64,000 nucleotides of DNA from Steinernema hermaphroditum (taxonomy: Eukaryota > Nematoda > Chromadorea > Rhabditida > Steinernematidae): the NCBI GenBank assembly GCA_030435675.1, contig CM059625.1, positions 13,144,001 through 13,208,000 of the forward strand, given 5' to 3'. The position numbers and the translations under genes are program-made. Every line of letters begins with the position of its first letter. The stretch's first letter is position 1. The notes beneath the pieces were generated by a model that saw only the letters and a program-made list of their open reading frames with translations, was not told where the DNA came from and searched no databases. Positions 1 to 13,280 of the stretch are shown here, piece after piece.

Positions 1-38
1 CGAAGCATTCCGCGTTTACTGGTACATTTCGCATTTAG

Positions 39-724
39 GTTGGGGAATGATCTGCAAAGTCTTCTGTGTAACGCCAGGGACAGTTGAAGATTGCGTCCAA
101 AATCTCAACGATGGTAATCTTCTCTGCATTGCCCCAGGAGGCGTCCGCGAAGCTCTCTTTTCCGATGCTGCAACGTATCAAATTATGTGGGGAAAGCGAC
201 TGGGCTTTGCTAAGGTTGTCTTGGGATCAAATACGGTAGGCATTTACTGTGAATGCTTTTGTTGAATTTGTACAATTTTCTAGGCTGTAATACCGATGTT
301 CACGGAAAACTGTCGCGATGCATTCAGAACTCCTCACTGGGGACGTAAGATGTTCAGATGGCTTTACGAGAAGACCCGGCTACCCATTTGTCCAATTTAT
401 GGTGGATTCCCAGTAAAGATGAGAACGCATCTGGGCAAAGTGATGCGGTTTCCCGAAACAACGACGCCAGAAGAAGTGAAGAGAGCAGTGAAAAAGGAAG
501 TGAAAGACTTAATCCGCGAGCATCAGCGACTTCCTGGCAGCATTATGAGAGGCATAATTCAACGTTTTTACGATAAGCGCCACTCGAAAACTGACGTTCT
601 CCTAGTAGACATGACTGGCCGAAGAACGGAAGAAACCGAGGCTGACCATAATGGAACTATCCAAGAGATCGATGAGGTTTGTGATGTGCCACTGAAGTGT
701 CGTATTATGGAATTTCCAGCGTAA
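39..724 (+). CDS. TMEM68: TMEM68-like acyltransferase, 3' part only
   Basis: Two exons are visible, 39-235 and 284-724; the 5' part lies outside the window and bases 1-38 read as the end of an intron (tag acceptor at 36-38). The protein carries the glycerolipid acyltransferase block APGGVREAL and, after the splice, IPMFTEN and MYGGFPVK-like motifs (here IYGGFPVKMRTHLG), ending in a basic helical tail. This order matches the C-terminal half of TMEM68 and DGAT-like membrane acyltransferases, which make triacylglycerol or related esters at the ER. The catalytic NHxxxxD block would be upstream and cannot be checked. The stop is TAA at 722-724. The family call is firm; the substrate is not readable from this fragment. 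Confidence 0.85.
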
Positions 725-3700
725 TGAGCCAAGAATGTGCGATACGCAAACTCAGAACGGCATCCACCGGGATGGCAGTTCGGATCCAGTTCGAAACTAA
801 CCGTCAATCAAACGTGCATAATGAAAGCATACGTCGTTGTGATATTTCACTTTGAAGCGAGTCTTCACCCCTGTATATACTTACTTCTTCTTGTGTACAA
901 CTTGTATCATATATCGAGAGCATAAACAGCTTTGCTTTTGTGTAGTGGTAACGAGCACGAGCACTTCCATAATGTATCCACGTGACACATATTCATTTTG
1001 TTGACATAAGGGTCATCTGATCGCAATCAAAGTCGCACCCACAGCGTTCGTGAAAAATAAGGCGGTCGGTAATCAGTGATCCTATGCTGCATGCGCAGAA
1101 TCACGTGCTATTTATAAGTGAAAGAGGAAGTTGCAGAACGTGCATGAATTGACTTGAGATGCTCTCAACGACTGTTGTTGTTTTCACACTTTGGAATCTG
1201 CAGAACGGTTTTTGAACCGCTCTGCACAGTAACCGATTGGTGTGGTGCAGGCCTTGAACAGATCAATTGTGCGCAGTCGAGGGGATGCCGGTGGAGAGTG
1301 ACGGTTTGTGGAGAGCACACTTTCTCGCAGACTATGAAAGTACCGACTTCGCAAAATTAGGAAACCACAAATCAGAAAGCAAACAGAAAAGGGAGCTCCG
1401 ATCACGGCGACCATCGAAGGGTCAAAATAGTGCGACGAGAAAGGCGAAGGGACCGTCTGTCTGTGCTGTCCCTGTTGTCGCGACGTTCGTCTTCCCCCTG
1501 AGTTCAAATTTTGTTTGACCGCAATGTATATGGTAACTCCGTGCGGCACGAAGAGATCGGTACCGTACACCTCGTGCTTATCTGTGCCATATAAGTCCAT
1601 ACAACAGTTGCAACATTGACGTATCGGATTGTCGTGACCTCGAGCTACTCATGACATCCGGAGTCGTCTGTCGGTAAATCGCACTACATCGATCCAATTT
1701 GGGCGGTTCTTTATCTCTTCCTCATGAGGTCGCCAGTGTTGTAAAAGCGATAAATAACCGTTGTTTTGACAAAAATTCTCGTACCATGCACACGGTATAA
1801 TTCAGCTGTTTGTTGACTGCAAAGCAGGAAGTAGCGTTGTGTCGATAAGTTCATTGAGTCCAAACGTTTTAAAGAACATGGGAAGTTCATAGTGTTTAGG
1901 TGGAGCCGACAATTTTTAATTTGACTGCGGAATTCTGATGTTCTTTCAAAACGTCTATGCCACAATATCCTAAAAAATACACATTTCTGTCTTCTTTTGA
2001 AAACTCCGGCCGATCCGTTGAGCGATAGACAGCAAATGAGACCACAGTCTGTCCACTTGGGCATGTGTAGCCGATCCCAGTCCTTCCCCGAATGAAAAAC
2101 TGACTTTATTTTTGACATATGTCCAGAACTCTGCATGCACATGATCCATCCAACAGGTCTCTTGTCCTTTGAGTTTATCCTGAAGGCTTCCAAGTTGTTT
2201 GACCATAAAACTAAAAAAACAGACTATATTATTGAAATGCGTCGAACGGCACCATAAATTGGTAATGCAACTTTCGTTAAGTTCGTAAAGCACAAAAAAA
2301 CTTGTCCGCCATGCGAACGCAGGCAATGAGATTAAGAGGGCATTTATTCAGTTGCAAGAGTACAAAACGGGTTTATTGTACTTAGCATGCCGCAGAAACG
2401 TGTGTCGACACTTGCTGAAGTGCACTGCTTTGATTTGCTTTACACGCCAAACGATATGCGTTTTTGCATTCTGCCCTACCCCCGGTGACAGTCCCTTTAT
2501 TTTGCTCCTAAACATTATCCTCCTAGTGAAACGTCTTTGTGTTGGCACAGCATTTCAAGTCGGATTAGAAACACTTTTCCATGGTTTCAAACCTCATCTC
2601 TCCAACTCCGCAACATGCAGAGCTCGCTTTGTTCCAATTTTTGTTCCACTGATAATTGTGCTCACGTCGCCGCTATGCCAACGACATCGTGGAACAAAGA
2701 AGCGTATTTCGGCGATAGAAGGCCTTTTGTCTTACCCTCAACGCTTTCACTGTCTCTAGTTTGTGTCCGGCTCGCCCTGATGATCTTTAGAAACACGAGT
2801 GCTTAAAGTTCCTGTTCCGAGCACGGCCGACGTGCACTCGCTCTCAAATCACAGCGAGTGTGCAAACAATTCAAATCAATTTGGGCATGTTTATCTAGTA
2901 TTTTTAGCACGCAGCGCTGAGGTTCACTGGGAACCCCTCGCCGAAAACGAAACAGGTTTTTCTATTCCTATGGAACGGAAGCAGCGTTTGCAATGACGTA
3001 GGTGTGCGAGACTCTGCATATCGTACATGTCGATGTTTGATTCCATGACCGTCACAACAGCAACACATGGAGTATGTGCTGTGACACTAGTTGAGAAATA
3101 TTAGAACCGGTTGTCTTCTCTCCGAACCAACGATCGACGACCATCGCTTCCTTTGCGGTCACGTCGTCGTTTAAAAGTCAGAGTTGATTGGAATCGCGAA
3201 GACCGCCCGGCCGACGGATTAAATTTTTGGAGTTTTGAACTCGAAGCACGGCAACGAAGAGGACTTGCGAAATGCGTTGGCGAGTGGCAACAGTGGCAGT
3301 CCGCGGTTGTTCGTGCGTAATCCACTACGCAAGAAAAGACACACTTCGCAACAGCTTCCTTGTTCCTTCGGCGATAGCGGTTCGAGCTCGGCACCACATC
3401 AGCATTCCAAACGAGAACAGACTCACTAATTTCGTGTGCAAACACTTTGTTTAAGAGGTGTGTTTTGATCATGTCTTACAAAAGTGTTTTATATTGAGTG
3501 GGCCAGCAGAAAAATCATTTCCAACCCCCAAAACGTGTCTCCTCTGTGTCCTGAGGAGTACCCTTGACGGCTTTTGCCCATGTTCCTCCTCCTACTTTTG
3601 GATAACAACACCGCCTCCGGTATCATATTCAATAGACGACCCAGTTTCTGGCAGGGATCTCTGTTCACGCCACCGTAATCCAGTGAGCTGTCAACAAACA

Positions 3701-6395
3701 ACACCTTATGTTGATTAATGATGCGAACGCGACACTGTTCGATCTTTTATCAACATATTTGATTTGGCGGTGCAAAGTGCGCAGCCAGAAGTCGGAACGA
3801 ATGCACAGAGGAGCGAACCACGCGCAGATGCATGCGTTACGCACTTTTTCCGGCGTACAACGCGCGCGCACAAGATCAAACCATCATCCGGCCGAAAATG
3901 ACGACGCGTCGGCTAAAGGGAAAGGGTTGGAGGAGAGAAGAAAGGGCAGGTGGTGAGAGGAGAGGGCACAGATAGACCGCCGGGAGCACAAATTTCGCGT
4001 CTTCGCCCGTAATCGCATCACAGTGCAGTGCAACTAGATCGCTAGGTGCATTTTTTGTCGCTCCATGCTGCAAAGGGGATCAGCGCGCCACCGTCGGCAG
4101 ACGGCGAGGGATCCCCTTTTCTGCTGACGGAACAATCGCATATAGTACTCATGTTGCGAACCGCCAGTAGAGAGCTAGTTTTTGTTTATTGCTTCGCGAT
4201 TTCGCTCGTCGTTTTGTCCGCTGTTCAGTTTTTGATCTCGTGAACTATGTGAGGGAGGAGCAACGAAATAGATCTTCACCTGCATCGGGCTTCGCTATTC
4301 TTAGTCCGCTCAATTGCTACCTCCACACTCTTCGAACTTCCTCCTTCAGTCTGTGACAGATAATGAAACTCGTGCGAAGGTTTGTGTTCAGTGTTGCTGA
4401 ACAGATGTGACCCTGGCGGCGACAGTTCTGTCGGTGTTTGTATTTTGTATCTTTCGAAAATACGCGACGATTTAGCGCATCTGTACCCGTCGGGTACCTT
4501 TCCCATCTGTCTACTCTCCATAAATAGTCCTTGATCGCGCTATAACCAGTGATGATTGTATTTGTCGTCACTTTTTCGACCCAGTATCCGCGCAGTGCGG
4601 TTCGCGAAATATACGCTGTTAATTGCCACTTAACGCAGCACGTCACTTTGACTACGATCAGTATGTTTCTACCGTATTCAAAGAACTTACGCATTCCGGT
4701 CTAATCGAATTAGCGGGAATATTACTCGAGAGTAATGAGCCTCGTCATTTCCTCTTTCGTTCGTTTCGCAATCGCCCTTCGCTGATCGTGTTTGTCTTTT
4801 TTGATCATCAATGTAATTATGGCTTTACGGAACCAAGCAGTTAGTGCATGTGCCCTTTTTCACGCAACCCGTGTTATTGATAGCTTTGACAGATTAAACT
4901 CTTGAACTGTAGACATCGATGCCTATCACTTTCCCGCGGCTGTTAGACATGACAACGTAGGATATCCCGAACTAAAAGTCGCGTGTAATTCCGTCGTGAT
5001 CGGCGGCAGTCGACCGTTCCCGCTCCCGCAGTTTGGGTATGAGTGTAGTCGATCAGAAATCAGGAGATCAACAGAACAGCACACGCGGTGGCGGACGGAA
5101 AACGCCAGCGCGGGAGTGCGTCTTCTCCTCTTCTCGAATTCTCCCTGGTTATTCATAAAACATGTAAAGTTTGCGCTCGACGTTTACAAACGTTTATTTC
5201 ATAGTTAAGGGCCAGCTGATGGTAATGCCCCCCTCCTTGCCTAGCTATGTGGTTCTTGAAACGTGTTAGGGTGCGTCGCATTCCCTTTGATTGACGTTCA
5301 CAGTCGGTACAGTTTTTTCGACTGGCGGCGCAAAGAATGAAGAGTCCAAAAATCAAAAACTTGTGTCTGTCGAGTGCGCAGATCTTATTCAGTTCGCATG
5401 GACTGTAGTATGTACTTGGTAAGGGATGACGCTTCTCCGAGATGACCTTCTCGTAGACACACACACACTCCATGCTGCCAGCGACAACATACGGTTTCGC
5501 TTTGCGTCTCTCCTCCCACTTCGTCGGTGTACTGTCTACGGGTTGACTCAAATGCTCTCCTAGCGGCTTCATGTTCGTGTCAATCGTGTACACATGCGGT
5601 ACGGTCTTTGCCCTGCGGTCGAGGCGTGCGCTTCGCTTGCAGTGCGGCTTTTGTGCTGCTGATCTTTAAAGGTGCAACGCGCAGTACATTGCAGTTGCCA
5701 AAAACCGGTTGCCGAGTGAGTCGGCGAGGGACTTATGCAAATGCGAGGAGATCAGAGATGCAACTACCATGCGCGCATCTCGGCTAAGCGATCTACGTGA
5801 CAAGTGGAGCGCGTCCCCGGGTCGAAAAGATCACCTTGCGCCCACCCCTAATAAACTTTTGTTCATCACCTGCACCTTTAAAGTGTCCGTCACCGAAATC
5901 AAAGTTCCAAGTCGAACATTTCAGTCGCTGAACTGACTGAAGTCGTCCTCGTTTACGGTGATCTGTATATCTATTTCTTCGCGTACGTGATATCTCAGTG
6001 TTTTTCTCATGGTCGGTGTCTGATCGCTCCGTACATTTCTAAACGACATCAGCATCACTCGTGCACTATTCGGGGCAGCCGTTTTCGCCGTCACATTGTC
6101 TAGTTTGATCAGGTGTCGCGGCTCGTTTTTTTCTGTTCTGAATGATGCGATGAGTGTCCAGTCCCATCGGCGAGCTGTTGCTAACTGTTGCCCGTTTCTT
6201 TCAAAACGGAAGAGTGCCTCCTGTGCTGCGTTGATCCCGATGTTTGGTTTTGTACCAGATAGATCTACTCTCTCGATAACTGAATCGTAGAACCATGACC
6301 GGTGCGACCGCAGTTCTGTATTCAGTTCACCACATCGCGTCACTTTGATGCGGGAAATATCAATCGTTCCCAAATTCAGCAACGCGTCGTTTCAG
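725..6395. other. Gene-poor stretch upstream of the DM-domain gene
   Basis: About 5.7 kb with no exon chain I can support. Open frames here are short, lack splice continuity and show no known motif on either strand. It includes a perfect 10-bp stem hairpin at 4,072-4,119. It lies directly upstream of a developmental transcription factor, so cis-regulatory DNA is a reasonable inference, but nothing specific can be read. Confidence 0.5.
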
Positions 6396-6427
6396 ACACT
6401 GATACATACAATAGTAATTGTCATTTG

Positions 6428-9400
6428 ATGACTAATCACTCTGCCCAACTGCTGAAAGGAATCTCCGAGGGTTCACCGGGACCAGTAGCGGGTGACGCGA
6501 CTGAGAAGCAACCTCAGTCGCAGTCCTCTCCCATGTCCAATCCGACCTCTCCTATGAGCCCTTCGCAACAGAAAACACGTGTCCTCTACTGTCGCAAGTG
6601 TGAAGGACACGGAGTTCAGGCGATCCTGAAGGGACACGCTCCTGTGTGCCCTTACAACCTCTGCAACTGCAAGTCGGTATGTTGAAGCACGTGCCCTTCG
6701 AGAAGCATGTTTGTTTGCCTGGTTTTAGTGCGAAAAACTCATGACCAAGCGCTTGCATTCCTTCAACAAGCGCAATAAAAGTCGACTCGAGGCGGCAGCG
6801 GCCCTCACTGCAGCTCGAAATCGCCTTCGCGCCGAGGCATTGGCGAACAACCTCGACCCCGACGAAGCCGGTACGTGCACCAGTGTCATAAAAGAGAGAG
6901 GAAAAAGTCCAAACGATTTGACGGTTCTTCCTGTTCCCGGAAGCGTTTGTGTCGCAACAAATGTGCCGATCGCTCGCAGCCCCACTGAATTTTGACCACT
7001 TCGGCGCACCCGCTGATCTCCGATCATGTTTCAGCTGACCGTTCATAAACATCGTTAGTGAACGGTGTAACAGGGGAGCGTCGACGTTCGCTCCGCGCGA
7101 GTGCACACATTCTCATATAGCGGGCGCAAAACAAACAATGGAAGTGATCTGATATGAGGTGATCTGGGTGGTGGGAGTGAGCAAATGCGCGATAAGGGCG
7201 AAATGTGCTCGGGAATGTGCCCAGAGCGATTAATTTCCGACAGAAATCTTGATCTTTTGCTACCCTAGCACTCGAGCTCATTTTGCCCTTTGCCGTGTGC
7301 TTTGTGGAGTGAAAATTGTGTTGGAGCACAAGGGCTCGCCTTCCCTTTATTTTATCGCAGTCACTCGCCATTTACGTAAGCACTGTAACTGATTTCTCAC
7401 TGCCAGTTTGTGCCCAACGAATCGTTGTGTCCGACTGGAGCCTTCACATTTTGCAACATTATAGCACCGGAGCATCGTTGCCCCAGTCGGCAGCTCTTCT
7501 TCCGTCCGCACCGTCGAGAAATTGCACACGATCACAAAAAAGAACCACAAAATCGATGAGAGTTCACTGCGATCGCTCCGAAATGTGTGCGCAGCGGCGA
7601 TAACTTCCAGCAGCCTGTAAATATTTCCCAACACATCACATACGATCGCAACTTCCTCGTGCAATAAACTTCCGCAACTAAACCAAAAAGCACCGTATCA
7701 GAATGGACTTCGTGTGCGAAGTTTGGTTACTTGATGTTGGACTGGGTCAACTCTGGCCATTATCAGTACGGCGGGTATAGAAGGGAGGAGGGGGACGAAT
7801 ATTGCCGGGGCGTTGCCGATGTTTGATACCATTCGTGGTTTGTTTCGTGAACTTTTGTGCGCCGATCACCTCGACGCCTCGACGCATGTCCTTCGGTTCC
7901 CAAATAAACGGAAGTTTGCGGGGAGTTGGTCACAGTGATCCCGAACGGCGCGCAGAGCAAAGGGCACCTTTGGTCATGACGCATTCGCGTAATCCCATCG
8001 AGAGGCCGTGCAATTTGAGGCACGTGCACACCCTGCGGCTCAACGCGTTCAGTTTCCAGCAGCTAACACACATATTCATTTGTGTGTTCCGTTTAAAGTG
8101 ATCCTTCCATTCGCGACTCTATAGACACGTTTTCCTCGTACGCCTTTTCCCTCGGTGCCGCCTACTCCCGCTCGCAATCGCTTAACGCGGTTTTTGCTCC
8201 CGACCTCAGTGAGGCGAACCAGCTGAACCCTCAAATTAGGAAACACGTGCGTGCGATCTATTTTAAGTGGAGAACCGCGGAAGGGATTAACAATTCGCAG
8301 TTAAACATTTGCACTCGGTCGCAACTCATTTCCTTTCAGACTTGCACCTCAACAACCAACCACACATCCTCCGAGCCCTCCTCAACAGTTCCCCTTCAGG
8401 CGATATGGACGACAACCGCAGTAGCGTAATCGAATTCAGCCAAGGAAACGGACCGGTAAGTAATCATTTCACGTTTATACCGACTCCTCATCTCCCACGA
8501 CGTCCGGGTTACTGTAGCTCCTCGGGAGGCAAAGGGCAGTCAAGGGTACCCCGCCCTTTTTCAACCCAGCGCGCTTGAATCCATCACTTTCGCTCGACTA
8601 CATTCTACTGAAGTTCCTCCCATGCAGTAACCCTCCCACTTTCAGAGCACGTCGACAAGCGTCAGTCCCCGCTTGGACGATACCCGCTGCTCGTCGAACA
8701 GCAATCCAAATGAAATGAATGCTATGTCCTATGAGATTTGGATGAAACGCCACAATGGCGGAAAGAAGTCCTCAACCTCTTCAAGCACCTCTGACCGCAC
8801 CGCCAACAGTTCTCCGGGCACTCGCAAGAGGTCTTACGACTTCATCAAGGTAATCGACGCCTACTTTGGATAGTATTGATAGGCGATTCTCCGTCTTTTT
8901 AGAACATTGACGATTCAAGGAGTGATAACGGCCGATCGTCGGTTGCGAAGGAAAAGGTCGCCGACGACGACGGCGATTATGTGACACTTCCCACAATTCC
9001 ACCCGTTCGATGCAAAATTCCACGACTGGAAGGCGCGAACCCCGCATCTCGAAAACCAAGTTGGAACGACGGAAAACCAACGTCAATTTGTCAACCGCAA
9101 CCGATTTTGAGTAGCTCCGTCATCTCGGGGCCTTCGCTTACGGTCGGACCGAAGCTGACCCCGCCGCCCTCTCTGTTGACGAATCCGATTTCCGCACCAC
9201 AGCCCATCAATATCTCCAACTTCGGCATTTCAAACGCAGCCGCCGTTCCTGTGGTTCCGGCAATCCGACCTACTGTAGCGTCGCACTCTCTTATTTCGCC
9301 ACTCCTCGGCCCTCTTTCGACGACCACCAATCCGATCACGAACGTTCTGCCGACAGTTTCCTCTGGCGTTCTGACGAATCCCCTCATCCCATCGATCACA

Positions 9401-9841
9401 CCTACGATGCAAGCCCCTGTCCAAACAGCCGTTCAGCCCAGCGTTGAGCACCTGCAAAACGAAGTTCAGCTACTGAAGAGTTACTGCCAGGAGCTCCAAA
9501 AACAAATTCAACTTCAAAACCAGCAAAGCCAAGCTCCCACATCCTTTCTGCCTGTGACCAATCCTCTGGCTTTCTCAACGCCCAACACCGTACTCCACCC
9601 GGTTCATTCAACGGCCCCCTCCTCAAATCACTATCTTGATTTGATGCAACAACAGCTGCTGATCAACTCCCTTAGTCTCAACTCTAAAGATCCTCTTATG
9701 GATGCAATCCCCAGAGCTTCCCGTAACGACAAGCTGAGACTTCCGCAGATGTACCAAGATGGACCCTCTCTACAGTCTTTTGTAAATCAGCTCAGTTCTT
9801 TGGGACACGTCCTCGGACATGAACCTGCCACCATCATGTAA
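6428..9841 (+). CDS. DM-domain (doublesex/MAB-3 family) transcription factor
   Basis: Five exons, 6428-6676, 6729-6870, 8340-8455, 8646-8849 and 8903-9841, join in frame to 549 codons plus stop. The DM domain spans the first intron: residues about 54-83 hold the zinc ligands in [16 protein letters not shown] and CNCKSC, followed by the recognition helix with ALTAARNR. The usual family residues N-H-G and R-x-C are partly replaced (EGHG, APVC), so this is a diverged DM domain. The rest is serine/proline/threonine-rich, with a short coiled coil ([18 protein letters not shown]) near residue 395. The start is the first ATG behind a tttcag acceptor at 6,395, a likely trans-splice site. Intron 2 is 1.47 kb, far longer than its neighbours. 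DM proteins are nuclear regulators of sexual dimorphism and neuronal fate; which nematode dmd/mab gene this is I cannot say. Confidence 0.9.
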
Positions 9842-11945
9842 GACTTGTTATATCCTGTCGCAAGAGATCTCTAGTCCTCTCATTCCGTCACAGTTTAATA
9901 ACTATAACCAAGTCACTCTCCGCAAATCGCATTTCCTCTGCTTCATACGTGTGCGCTCGCCATCCGGCAGCATATCTTAATAATATGTACATTTCCTGTA
10001 AATTTTTATTGTTGTTTAAGTTAAGTTTCTCTGTATGAATCATAAAATGAAATTAATTAATGCGTTATGTCGCTACAACTCATTTACAATTCAATAATCT
10101 CAGCTTGACTTCGTCAATAACGCCTGCATAACAATCGCAATTAAATGAGTCGTCGTCGCTGGAAGTTGCCTGGGCGCCTGCCTCATGGTAGAAGAAAATT
10201 AAGTTGGATGAACGAGTAAGAAGATTATTAATCACTATGCATTTCGGAGGGAGCTCTCGGTCGGTGAACCGTTATCGCGGTCACTAGGAGGTCGGACGTG
10301 ATGAAACGGAATGTACACGACAGATTCAGAACTGTTCTCCGTGATCTACACGGTGCTGACCGTTTGGTTCACTTTTTGCAGCGTAGTCAAACCGGAAAGA
10401 CACATCTGGAAGCGACCAGAGATCTAGTTTTTTGCATAACTTTATCAGCTCTAAGCTGATCGTCTGTTTGTTACACGACTCCTTTCAGCGAGACGACTTT
10501 GTTCTTCGGTACAATTGCATTTCAAAAGGAAAGTCATCGGATATTCGAGTTCAGTGGGTTTCAGTCATAAACTGAACACCACACCTGAATGTGTCGAAGA
10601 TCGGAGTTTACCTCGTTCAAAGACCGATTGTGCGTTTGGTGGAAAAAGATGAAATAAAACCGAGATGACTGTGAAAATCGCCTTTTTGGAGGAATGACCG
10701 GCAGATCGATGAATTTGTTTATTTCATGGAGTGCGGATTTAGCAGCTCCATACAAAAAATGGCCCAATATATACGGAATGATGGAAAAACACCAACAATA
10801 TCACAGGAACATGACTGCGCTCTATTCATTCTATGTTCCTGAGAAAACTTCTCAAGCCGTAGAAGGATCGACTATAATGTATCACCCTTATAATTTGGCA
10901 ACATACATACATTGTGGTTGCGTATGTGTCGCAACATTTTTGACTAAAGTCTACAACACGAATTTTTTTATACCTATCGATATTACAAATGAACGAGGGT
11001 ACAAGATCTGGTAAAAATGCAACGGTGGGCTATCATTATTGGGCGCACAGTAGATCCACTTCATCGATTTTGATTCGATGCCCTCTGCATCGATAAATTT
11101 GGAACTTACTGCCAAGACAATTTGTGCCAAAAACGCTCAAAGCTCACTCAAAATTCTCCACTCAATGTGCCCCGCGTTAATCTGGCACGCAAAATACTCA
11201 TGAGAGAAAAGTGTACAAATTTGTTTTATGAATTTTGATTTAATTCTACGCAGAGAAATCGGTAATTATCTGCAAAGCATGCCATCTTTATCAAAAAATG
11301 CGCAGTCGTAGAAGCGAAGCATCTCTTCGTAGACTGCGCGGTTTCCGCATAGTCAGTGCGCAAAATGTTCAGCAGGCTCTAGTGCACAAGCCTGCAAGCA
11401 CAGTTTGCTGATTTCGATCGCCTGTTCTTCTATCTACTTATAGAGAAAGTAATGAAAAATTGTTAAAATCGGCCAAAAATGACCAGCGTTTTGCGGTTCC
11501 TGGCACGAAGAAGCGGTAAATGTCGAGACACGATTTTGACCGCGCTTCAATGGCGCTGACACACCGTGACAGACTGTCTGTTTTACAGCGCTAGACGTTT
11601 CGTTTTTTGTTCGCGGTCTCGAGGCCTTTCGGAGGTAGTCCTTTGAATTAGCCCTCCGATTATCCCCCTTTGGAGTGTCCGTTGGTATTCAATAAGTCAG
11701 GCGTTCGCTCTTCGTTTCTTCGCGCGAACTGTCGCGTCGACACTCATGGACCGAATAGGATGGATCAAACGACTACGATTCCAAATTTGTATTCACAACG
11801 GGAGAAGCACGCTCATTCATTGTTTTTCACTTTCAGGCTTTCGTTTTGACGAAGAGAAGTTGCGATTTCGGGGGCATATTGTTTAATTCGCTCGTTCTAT
11901 GTATCGTGTTTGAGTGATTTCGTGTAGCGTATTTAATTATCGCAT
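9842..11945. other. Intergenic: 3' UTR and unassigned sequence
   Basis: The first 200 bases are the AT-rich 3' UTR of the DM-domain gene. The rest has no supported gene; a 106-codon open frame at 10,694-11,014 has no recognisable motif or splice context. An imperfect hairpin sits at 11,299-11,339. Confidence 0.5.
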
Positions 11946-11957
11946 ATTTCAGACTCA

Positions 11958-12536
11958 ATGGTTTACGCGTGCAACGGTAGAGGCTACACTACCGAGTGTA
12001 CGTTCAGAATCCCCAAAAAGAAGCCGCCCGTCGAACAAGATAGTCCTGTGGAGGTGGAGTATGGACCGCAACCTGAAATTATCTACTTGGGAGAAACTCC
12101 TATGGAAAAGTTGCGCGAAATTCTTGATGAGTTCGGCACACCTTTCGCAAACGCCTCATATTCCATGAACGCCTGGGACCTATTCCGCGTTCGGCAGGAT
12201 CAGAAGCGTCAAAAGCAGGAGGAACTGGAAGAAGAGAAGCGCCGAAAGGCAGAGAAGAAGGAGCGCAAGCGAGAGCGCCGCCGTAGACGTAAAGAAAGAA
12301 AGCGCGCCAAGAAGCACAAGAGAAAGCACAAGAGGAAGCATAAGAAGAAGCATAAGAGGCGCAGGCATAGTTCCGAATGTTCTATTACTGTGTTGGGTGA
12401 GAGACGCAGGCGTAGTTCTGAGTGTTCTGTTATTGTGTTGGGTGAGAAACGTAGGCGTAGTCCTGATTGTTCTGTTACTGTGTTGGATAAGAAACGCAGG
12501 CGTAATTCTGAATGTTCTGTTATTGAATTGGATTAA
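11958..12536 (+). CDS. Small basic protein with SUMO-interaction-like tandem repeats
   Basis: Single-exon frame of 192 aa. The ATG lies 5 nt behind an atatttcag acceptor, so a spliced-leader start is likely. Residues 1-75 are moderately acidic and contain PEIIYLGE. Residues about 75-135 are an extremely basic Glu/Lys/Arg helix followed by runs of KHKRKHKKK, resembling a nuclear or nucleolar targeting tail. Residues about 136-192 are four copies of a 15-aa (45-bp) repeat, each with a Ser, an acidic residue, Cys-Ser and then ITVL, VIVL, VTVL or VIEL, and separated by RRR. These hydrophobic tetrads fit the SUMO-interaction consensus, and Ser plus acid on the flank is typical. I do not recognise a family. 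Nuclear SUMO binding is inference only. Confidence 0.75.
   Translation: MVYACNGRGYTTECTFRIPKKKPPVEQDSPVEVEYGPQPEIIYLGETPMEKLREILDEFGTPFANASYSMNAWDLFRVRQDQKRQKQEELEEEKRRKAEKKERKRERRRRRKERKRAKKHKRKHKRKHKKKHKRRRHSSECSITVLGERRRRSSECSVIVLGEKRRRSPDCSVTVLDKKRRRNSECSVIELD
12360..12533 (+). repeat. Four 45-bp coding tandem repeats
   Basis: Units start near 12,363, 12,408, 12,453 and 12,498, each beginning gcaggcgtag-like and ending ttgggtgagaaac-like; the last one is cut by the stop codon. Differences between units are mostly single bases, so the array expanded fairly recently while staying in frame. Confidence 0.85.
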
Positions 12537-13258
12537 GCGTTGGAAGGAGGCATAAAGCATTTGTTAACCGACTCAAGATTTTGGTACGGGGCCGCAGGAT
12601 GAAGTGGACGTAGATGAACGTAGTGGTGAACGTATACATACACTCATCGAGCATTTCGAATTCGTAAATAGCATTACACTTGTGTCTGAGCTGCCTGGGC
12701 AGGTAAAACGGCGGGTGAATGGCCTCAACCTTAAAGAGCCTCACCCGCCCGCAATCTTCTCCCTCGCGCGCGCAAACGAGCGTTTATGTCATTCATTTGA
12801 AAAACTCTCTTCTTTGTTCATATTTTGTTTTCGGACCGTGATTTTGCTTTCTTTCACATCAACAAACATGATGGTGAATGATGATCGTATGTGACGAGGC
12901 TGTCCGTTTTGCATCATCTCAGTTTGGCTTTTTCGCAATCAGCGATGGCATCATTCAAAATTCCGTACGCGTTTCGGAATAGAGAACGGTTAAAACGTTA
13001 GCCTCAGCCGTCTGTTTGCTCCGTTGATGACATCAATTATTTGGTATTTACGTGGTAGTGTGTTTTCATGCTGCGTCGTATCATCATGTACTCTACAGTT
13101 TTAACTGATGTGATGAAGGAGCCCGTCCGAACCGATGGAACGGCGAACATTCTCAAAAACCGAACAGACGAATATTTGCTATGTCCACTGGCGGCCACAA
13201 AGTAGTGCGTGCTGACCGAATTCGATATCTCCTTTCATTCCTAATCCTCTTATTTTTA
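12537..13258. other. Intergenic, nothing recognised
   Basis: No exon chain or motif supported. It ends with the likely trans-splice acceptor ttatttttag at 13,250-13,259 for drp-1. Confidence 0.5.
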
Positions 13259-13280
13259 GTTACCTCATCTTTCACTTGTG

